Made by a program: the position numbers and the translations under genes. Of a DNA stretch of 64,000 nt, positions 59,261-64,000 are shown one piece after another. Below the pieces are notes generated by a model, which was not told where the DNA came from, did no database searches, and saw nothing but the letters and a program-made list of their open reading frames with translations. Source of the stretch: Actinomadura darangshiensis (lineage in GTDB: Bacteria; Actinomycetota; Actinomycetes; Streptosporangiales; Streptosporangiaceae). The stretch is from positions 19,921-83,920 of the forward strand of contig NZ_SMKY01000007.1 in assembly GCF_004349235.1 (NCBI RefSeq). Reading direction: 5' to 3'. How positions within the stretch are numbered: position 1 is the stretch's first letter; each line of letters starts with the position of its first letter.

Positions 59261-60163
59261 ATGACAACGGGCGATGGTGACGCCGGAGGGCGACTGTTCC
59301 CGGAGGACCTGGACGGCGTCGACCCCGTCGCCGCGGTGATGCTGGCGGACGCGTGCCGCGCCATCACCGCCTACCCGGAACTGGTGGCCGTGGGCGCGCT
59401 GTTCACGGCCGCCGAGCGCGTCCCCGGCGGCTGGCGGATCGTGGGCCCGTGCGACCCGCTGCCGCAGGGCGCGCGCGAGCCGCTCGCCGCCCGGCTGGAG
59501 GACGAGGCCGCGCTGCTGGGCGGCGCGGCGGGCCGCGACCTGCTGGGCGCGGCGCGGTCGCTGCAGCGCGAGCCGGCCGACGAGGTCGCCGCGGGCGGGC
59601 GCCGGTTCCGGATCGCGCGGATCGAGCAGCTGGTCCGCACCGGCCAGGACGGCCCCGAGCCGCCCCGCCCGACGGACCTGGACCCGCTGCCCACCGGCGG
59701 CCGCGTCCCGCCCGCCCGGCCGCACGAGCTGCTGCCCGAGGACGGCCCGGCGTCCGACTTCGCGACCGCCGAGCTGCTCTGCCAGGTGCTGGACGCGGCG
59801 GCCGGCACGGGCCGCGAGCCGTCCCGCGCGTTCCTCACCCCGGTCGCGCTGGCGCCCGCGTTCACGGTCGCCGAGCGCGGCGAGCACCGCTGGCGCCCGG
59901 TGGGACGGCTGTACGACGCGCCGCAGCACGCCCGCGACTCGCTCGTCACCTACTTCCGGCACGTGGTGCCCGCGGTGGAGAGCCCCGCCGCGACCGACGT
60001 CGAGCAGTTCGCCGAGGCGGCGGAGCTGATGGAGGACGAGACCCGCCGCAACGGCATCGCCGTCGCGGGCCGCCGCTTCCGGATCGTCCGCATCGAACGC
60101 ATCACGCTCATGGGCCCCGACGGCCCGGAGCCCCCACGTCCGACGGACTTCGACGCCCGCTGA
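59261..60163 (+). CDS. DUF5954-like protein of unknown function
   Basis: 300 residues from ATG 59261. Two copies of a similar module are visible: the first ends GRRFRIARIEQLVRTGQDGPEPPRPTDLDP, the second GRRFRIVRIERITLMGPDGPEPPRPTDFD. This duplicated GPDG-EPPRPTD ending is characteristic of the streptomycete DUF5954 family as I recall. Soluble, no membrane helix. Upstream in-frame ATGs at 59249 and 59252 are possible starts. Function unknown. Confidence 0.7.
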   Translation: MTTGDGDAGGRLFPEDLDGVDPVAAVMLADACRAITAYPELVAVGALFTAAERVPGGWRIVGPCDPLPQGAREPLAARLEDEAALLGGAAGRDLLGAARSLQREPADEVAAGGRRFRIARIEQLVRTGQDGPEPPRPTDLDPLPTGGRVPPARPHELLPEDGPASDFATAELLCQVLDAAAGTGREPSRAFLTPVALAPAFTVAERGEHRWRPVGRLYDAPQHARDSLVTYFRHVVPAVESPAATDVEQFAEAAELMEDETRRNGIAVAGRRFRIVRIERITLMGPDGPEPPRPTDFDAR

Positions 60164-60229
60164 GCCGCTGGGCGGCCGGAGCGGAGCCGTGCGCTCGCCG
60201 GGCCGCTCTCGCCCGAAGGGGTGCGAGCG

Positions 60230-61462
60230 TCAGGCGGCCGGGTCGGCGTAGGCGGGGCGGTGCTCCTGGACGGACTCGGCGAGCTGGTCGGCGAGTTCGC
60301 CGACGTCGAGCCGCTTCTCGATCTTGTGCAGGTCGTCGATCTTGGCGCGGGTCTCGGCGCGGCGGGGCGCGAGCATGGTGCAGCAGTCCTCGTCGGGCAG
60401 CTCGGAGATCGTCAGGGTGCGGATCCGGCGCGCCTGGTCCATGATCTCGATCTTGTCCATGCCGACGAGCGGGCGCAGGATGGGCAGCTCGACGGCGTCG
60501 TCCAGCGCGGTGATGTTGGCGAGGGTCTGGCTGGACACCTGGCCGAGCGCGTCCCCGGTGATCAGCGCGGAGCCGCGCAGCCGGCGGGCGAGGACCTCGC
60601 CGGTGCGCAGCATCAGCCGGCGCTGCGCGATCACCGCGAGCCGGTCGGCGCCGGACGACTTGATCTTCTGCTGCGCCTTGCCGAACGGGACGACGAACAG
60701 CCGGGACCCGTTCTGGAACTTGTCCAGCTCGCGGACCAGCGCGTACGCCTTGTAGATCGACTCGGGGCCGGTGAACGGCATGCCGGAGAAGTGCAGGTAG
60801 TCGACGCGTAGGCCGCGGCGCATCATCCGGTACGCGGCGACGGGCGAGTCGATGCCGCCGGACATCAGCACGAGGCCGCGGCCGCTCATCCCGACGGGGA
60901 GGCCGCCCTGGCCGGGCAGCCCGCCGGAGTAGACGAACACCTCGTCGCGGTCGACCTCGATCGACAGGGTGTGCGCGGGGTCCTTGAGCTTGACGGGCTG
61001 GCCGTAGCGGGCGGCGACGAGGGCGCCGATGTGCCGGTCGAGCTCGACGGAGGTCATCGGGAACCGCTTGTCGCGGCGCCGGGCGCGGACGGCGAACGTG
61101 CCGGTCCGGCCGTCCATGAGTTCGAGGGCGGCGCGCTCGACGCTGGGCAGGTCCTTGCCGACCCGCCAGGCGCGGTGCGCCCAGACGATGCCCATGACGT
61201 CGGTGATCCGCTGCGCGACCCGCTCCATGGTCGCGAGGTCGGCGTCGTGCTTGCGCACGATGAACACGCCGTGCCGGCGGATCACGTCCACCCGGGCGAT
61301 GGGCCGGACGGCCTGCCGGACGTTGTCGGCCAGGCGGCGCTCGAACTGCTCGCGGTTCTTGCCCTTGAGGACGACCTCGCCCAGTTTGAGCAGCACGCAC
61401 GGCTCAGCGTCGACCGGCGAATGCTCCCGGACGTCCGCCGGCGCGGTGTCGAGCGTGGTCAT
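60230..61462 (-). CDS. thiI: tRNA 4-thiouridine synthase / thiamine sulfurtransferase ThiI
   Basis: 410 residues. An N-terminal ferredoxin-like/THUMP region binds tRNA (about 60-170). The PP-loop ATP pyrophosphatase motif is GRGLVLMSGGIDSPVAAYRMMRRG. YLHFSGMPFTGPESIYKAYALVREL and SGADRLAVIAQRRLMLRTGEVLA are diagnostic. It lacks the C-terminal rhodanese domain of the E. coli enzyme, like many Gram-positive versions. Sulfur transfer to ThiS would therefore not use a rhodanese Cys; a link to the thiO-S-G operon is possible but unproven. Confidence 0.93.
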   Translation of the reverse strand: MTTLDTAPADVREHSPVDAEPCVLLKLGEVVLKGKNREQFERRLADNVRQAVRPIARVDVIRRHGVFIVRKHDADLATMERVAQRITDVMGIVWAHRAWRVGKDLPSVERAALELMDGRTGTFAVRARRRDKRFPMTSVELDRHIGALVAARYGQPVKLKDPAHTLSIEVDRDEVFVYSGGLPGQGGLPVGMSGRGLVLMSGGIDSPVAAYRMMRRGLRVDYLHFSGMPFTGPESIYKAYALVRELDKFQNGSRLFVVPFGKAQQKIKSSGADRLAVIAQRRLMLRTGEVLARRLRGSALITGDALGQVSSQTLANITALDDAVELPILRPLVGMDKIEIMDQARRIRTLTISELPDEDCCTMLAPRRAETRAKIDDLHKIEKRLDVGELADQLAESVQEHRPAYADPAA

Positions 61463-61564
61463 GCGTGATCCTCCTGGCGGGAACAGGTCGGGGGTGCGAC
61501 TCCAGTGTGGCCCAGAGAGACCAACACCGCGACCCGGAAAAGCTGTTCCCGCCGGGAGGAGCGG

Positions 61565-62590
61565 TCAGCCGAAGAAGACCTCTGCCTCGGAGTAGCGCTC
61601 CAGCGGGACGGTCTTCAGCTCCTTGGTCGCGTCGTCGAGCCCGACACGGACGATGTCGGTGCCCTGGAGCGCGACCATCTTGCCGAAGTCGCCGTCGCGG
61701 ACGGCGTCGATGGCCTGCAGGCCGAAGCGGGTGGCGAGGACGCGGTCGAACGCGGTCGGGGTGCCGCCGCGCTGGATGTGCCCGAGCACGGTGGCGCGGG
61801 CTTCCTTGCCGGTGCGCTTCTCGATCTCGTCGGCGAGCGCCTGGCCGATGCCGCCGAGCCGGACGTGCCCGAACGAGTCCCGCTCCTTGGTCTGGAGCTG
61901 CATCTGCCCGTCCACCGGGTGGGCCCCCTCGGACACCACGATGATCGGCGCGTACCGGGTCTTGAACCGGCTCTCCACGTACTCGCAGACCTTCTCGATG
62001 TCGAAGGGCCGCTCGGGGATGAGGATGACGTTGGCGCCGGCGGCCATCCCGACGTGCAGCGCGATCCAGCCCGCGTGCCGGCCCATGACCTCGCAGATCA
62101 GCGCGCGGTGGTGGCTCTCGGCGGTGGTGTGCAGCCGGTCGACGGCCTCCATGCCGATGTTCACCGCGGTGTCGAACCCGAAGGTGTAGTCGGTCGCGTT
62201 GAGGTCGTTGTCGATCGTCTTCGGGACACCGACGACGTTGACGCCGTTGGCGTACAGTTCGCGCGCGACGCCGAGGGTGTCCTCGCCGCCGATGGCGATC
62301 AGGGCGTCCACGCCGAGGCCGGCGAGGTTGTCCTTGACGCGCTCGATGCCGCCGTCGACCTTGATCGGGTTGGTCCGGGACGAGCCGAGGATCGTCCCGC
62401 CGCGCGGCAGGATCCCGCGGACGGCCTGGACGTCGAGGGCCACGGTGTCGCCTTCGAGGGGCCCCCGCCAGCCGGACCGGAAGCCCACGAACTCGTACCC
62501 GAGGACCTGCACTCCCTTGCGGACGACCGCGCGGATCACCGCGTTCAGCCCGGGGCAGTCGCCGCCGCCCGTCAGCACTCCGACGCGCAT
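61565..62590 (-). CDS. pfkA: 6-Phosphofructokinase, group III (mixed ATP/PPi-type residues)
   Basis: Phosphorylates fructose 6-phosphate. 341 residues from ATG 62590, which has GGAGAAGGAG upstream. Motifs: GVLTGGGDCPGLN, ILPRGGTILGSSRTNP, AIGGEDTLGVA, VGVPKTIDNDL, EVMGRHAGWIAL and LGHIQRGGTP. The GGED and PKTIDND residues are those of pyrophosphate-type enzymes. However, the very similar Streptomyces coelicolor PfkA is known as an ATP enzyme, so phosphate-donor choice cannot be decided. A DasR-type site lies upstream. Confidence 0.95.
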   Translation of the reverse strand: MRVGVLTGGGDCPGLNAVIRAVVRKGVQVLGYEFVGFRSGWRGPLEGDTVALDVQAVRGILPRGGTILGSSRTNPIKVDGGIERVKDNLAGLGVDALIAIGGEDTLGVARELYANGVNVVGVPKTIDNDLNATDYTFGFDTAVNIGMEAVDRLHTTAESHHRALICEVMGRHAGWIALHVGMAAGANVILIPERPFDIEKVCEYVESRFKTRYAPIIVVSEGAHPVDGQMQLQTKERDSFGHVRLGGIGQALADEIEKRTGKEARATVLGHIQRGGTPTAFDRVLATRFGLQAIDAVRDGDFGKMVALQGTDIVRVGLDDATKELKTVPLERYSEAEVFFG

Positions 62591-62698
62591 GCCGTCTCCT
62601 TCTCCCGCCACCGGTCTCCTCCCTCGAATGACATGCTCAGACTAGCCGCCGGCACGCGGCGGCACGGGCTTTCGCCGGGTGTCCCGGCGCGCCGTCAT

Positions 62699-62710
62699 TG
62701 GTCTAGACCA
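62699..62710. promoter_or_regulatory. DasR-type (dre) operator upstream of pfkA
   Basis: TGGTCTAGACCA, a perfect 12-bp palindrome within ATTGGTCTAGACCAT, equals the core of the Streptomyces DasR responsive element. It lies about 110 bases upstream of the pfkA ATG, in a gap with no other plausible target. This predicts control by a GntR/HutC-family N-acetylglucosamine regulator. Confidence 0.7.
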
Positions 62711-62757
62711 TAGCCCGTCCGGGGGCCGCCGGCACACCCTTCCGCCGGACCGCGGGG

Positions 62758-63213
62758 TCAACGCGATCGGCCCCGGCCGAATGTCCGCATTCGTCCCTGG
62801 AACTGCACCACCACTCCCCCGGGAACCCGCCGCAGCGCGGCCCTCCGCGGGCGCGGCGGAGACTCGCCGTCATAAGACCAGCGCGTCTCGGCCAGCGCGA
62901 GTTCCCGCGCCGCGTCACCGGCGAGGCCGCCCCGGTGCGCCCGCGCGAAATCCCAGCCGTCCCGGAAGGAGCCCTGTGCGGGACGTTCGGCCGCCCAGCC
63001 CGCGAAAACGTCCTTCCAGGACGCCCCATACGATGCGCCCAGCGCCGGCCAGGCGCGGGCCACCTCACCGGCCCGCTTGAGCAGGATGCCGTGCGCCGCG
63101 GCGCGCACCGCGCCGGCGTCGAACCCGACCGGCATCGGCCCGCCCGCCGCCATCGCCCGGACGAGCGCCTCCTGCGCCGCCGCCAGATCCGCATCGAACT
63201 CGCCCGTGCTCAT
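62758..63213 (-). CDS. Small partner protein of the DUF692 gene (SCO6045-like)
   Basis: 151 residues from ATG 63213, which overlaps the DUF692 stop (ATGA). Helical N-terminus (DADLAAAQEALVRAMAAGG), a Trp-containing middle (ASYGASWKDVFAGWAAERPAQGSFRDGWDFARAHRG) and an Arg-rich C-terminus. The arrangement matches the small helper proteins, often DUF2063-like, that accompany DUF692 enzymes; that membership is suggested, not established. It has no Cys, so it is not the modified substrate. Confidence 0.7.
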   Translation of the reverse strand: MSTGEFDADLAAAQEALVRAMAAGGPMPVGFDAGAVRAAAHGILLKRAGEVARAWPALGASYGASWKDVFAGWAAERPAQGSFRDGWDFARAHRGGLAGDAARELALAETRWSYDGESPPRPRRAALRRVPGGVVVQFQGRMRTFGRGRSR

Positions 63214-64000
63214 GTCACGGAGGCCAGGCCGGAGGCGGCGGCGATGGCGTCCAGTTCCGCCTGGAGTTCGCGCGCGGGCGGGTAGCGGCCGTCGCGTTCG
63301 AGCAGGAATCCTGGCGGGCGGTGCCGGGCGCACAGCGCTTCGATCAGATCCAGGACCTCGGGCGGGACGGCGGCGGCGTGCGTGTCGTGGTAGCGGCCGC
63401 CCTCCTCCGATCCGCCCGCGACGTGGCAGTACGCGATGCGTTCGAGGGGCAGGCGGTCCAGGAGGGCCACGGGGTCATCGCCGCGGTTGCGCGCGTTGGC
63501 GTACACGTTGGCGACGTCCAGCAGGAGAAGGGCGCCGGTGCGTTCCAGCAGCTCGGTCAGGAAGTCGCCCTCGGTGTACTCGGCGTCCGGCCAGTCGAAG
63601 AGCGTGGCGATGGGCTCCACGGCCAGCGGGACTGGCAGCTCCGCCTGCGTCCGGCGGATGTTGGCGGTGAGCGCGTCCAGCGCCGCCCTCGTGCGCGGCA
63701 CCGGGAGCAGATGCCCGGCCTCGATGCCGCCCGCCCGGACGAACGCGACGTGCTCGCTCACCAGCGGCGCGCCCAGCGCTTCGGCGCAGGCCGCCAGGTG
63801 CGCCACCCGCTCGGCGGCCACCGGCTCGGCGCCGCCGAGCGACAGCTTGACCCCGTGCGGGACGATCCGCACGCCGCGATCGCGCAGCGCGAGCAGGTCG
63901 GGCGCGGGATGCGCCGGGTGCACGGACTCGGCGACCACCTCGGTGAAGCGGAGCCCCGGCAGCGCGCCGACGAAACCGGCGATCTCGGGGCGCCAGCCGA
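63210..64000 (-). CDS. DUF692 / MNIO-family protein (5' end beyond window)
   Basis: At least 262 residues; the N-terminus is cut by the right edge, since frame continues upstream of GTG 63938 as GWRPEIAGFVGALPGLRFTEV. Family hallmarks: RIVPHGVKLSLGGAEP, LVSEHVAFVRAGG, EPIATLF, LLDVANVYANARNRGDDP and YCHVAGGSEEGGRYHDTHAAAVPPEVLDL. The His, Glu, Asp and Asn residues match those binding two or three irons. DUF692 members (multinuclear non-heme iron oxidases) modify cysteines in peptides. The substrate is probably encoded just outside the window. Confidence 0.88.
   Translation of the reverse strand, partial: GWRPEIAGFVGALPGLRFTEVVAESVHPAHPAPDLLALRDRGVRIVPHGVKLSLGGAEPVAAERVAHLAACAEALGAPLVSEHVAFVRAGGIEAGHLLPVPRTRAALDALTANIRRTQAELPVPLAVEPIATLFDWPDAEYTEGDFLTELLERTGALLLLDVANVYANARNRGDDPVALLDRLPLERIAYCHVAGGSEEGGRYHDTHAAAVPPEVLDLIEALCARHRPPGFLLERDGRYPPARELQAELDAIAAASGLASVT

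Overview
This is a high-GC actinobacterial chromosome segment, most likely from the Streptosporangiales/Thermomonosporaceae (Actinomadura-like). That placement is inferred from protein flavour and gene order; no 16S rRNA gene is present. The evidence is the pyrRBC-carAB-pyrKDF operon next to bldD, the block mihF-gmk-rpoZ-coaBC-metK followed by priA-def-fmt-rsmB, the actinobacterial integration host factor, a helicase-deficient PriA, two Hanks-type kinases (one with PASTA repeats), a Rv2175c-type regulator and an SAV_6107-type HEPN protein. I recognised no rRNA or tRNA gene, phage, IS element or CRISPR array. Most of the window is core metabolism.

Layout. 1-2.3 kb: the 3' end of an SDR oxidoreductase and an orphan P-loop ATPase. 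2.3-11.6 kb, minus strand: priA, an unknown acidic protein, def, fmt, rsmB, a PAP2 phosphatase, rpe and a HAD phosphatase. 11.7-13.4 kb: a membrane protein. 13.5-17.5 kb, minus: mihF, gmk, rpoZ, coaBC, metK. 17.5-18.2 kb: a gene-free stretch with palindromes. 18.2-28.2 kb, minus: the pyrimidine operon, most genes overlapping by 1-4 bases, preceded by a PyrR-binding loop next to the pyrR ribosome binding site. 28.4-29.1 kb: bldD with a promoter overlapped by a BldD-type box. 29-41.9 kb: accessory genes (MFS exporter, CoA transferase, HEPN protein, L,D-transpeptidase, YbaK-like and ArsC-like proteins, GNAT, metF, prenyl synthase, CMD protein, GH3, a kinase). 42-46.9 kb: thiamine genes (thiE; thiO-thiS-thiG behind a TPP riboswitch). 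47-50.8 kb: a DMT transporter, a PASTA kinase and nfo. 50.8-51.7 kb: gene-free DNA with duplicated structured repeats and hairpins. 51.7-56.0 kb, minus: a LytS/LytTR two-component system with a DUF485-like protein and an SSS symporter. 56.1-60.2 kb: a sulfite-oxidase-like protein, aroF, an EamA transporter and a DUF5954-like protein. 60.2-64 kb, minus: thiI, pfkA and the edge of a DUF692 (MNIO) locus.

The most interesting content is regulatory and too small for ordinary gene calling. (a) A leaderless leader peptide with five aromatic codons in a row and a strong terminator precedes aroF. (b) A similar leaderless 13-codon ORF with a strong hairpin precedes an EamA exporter-type gene. (c) A 62-bp tandem duplication between def and fmt creates two chained 20-codon ORFs coupled to fmt. 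(d) A duplicated intergenic element keeps a stem paired although its arm sequences differ between copies. (e) A perfect DasR-type site lies upstream of pfkA. (f) A DUF692/MNIO gene with a coupled small partner runs off the right edge.
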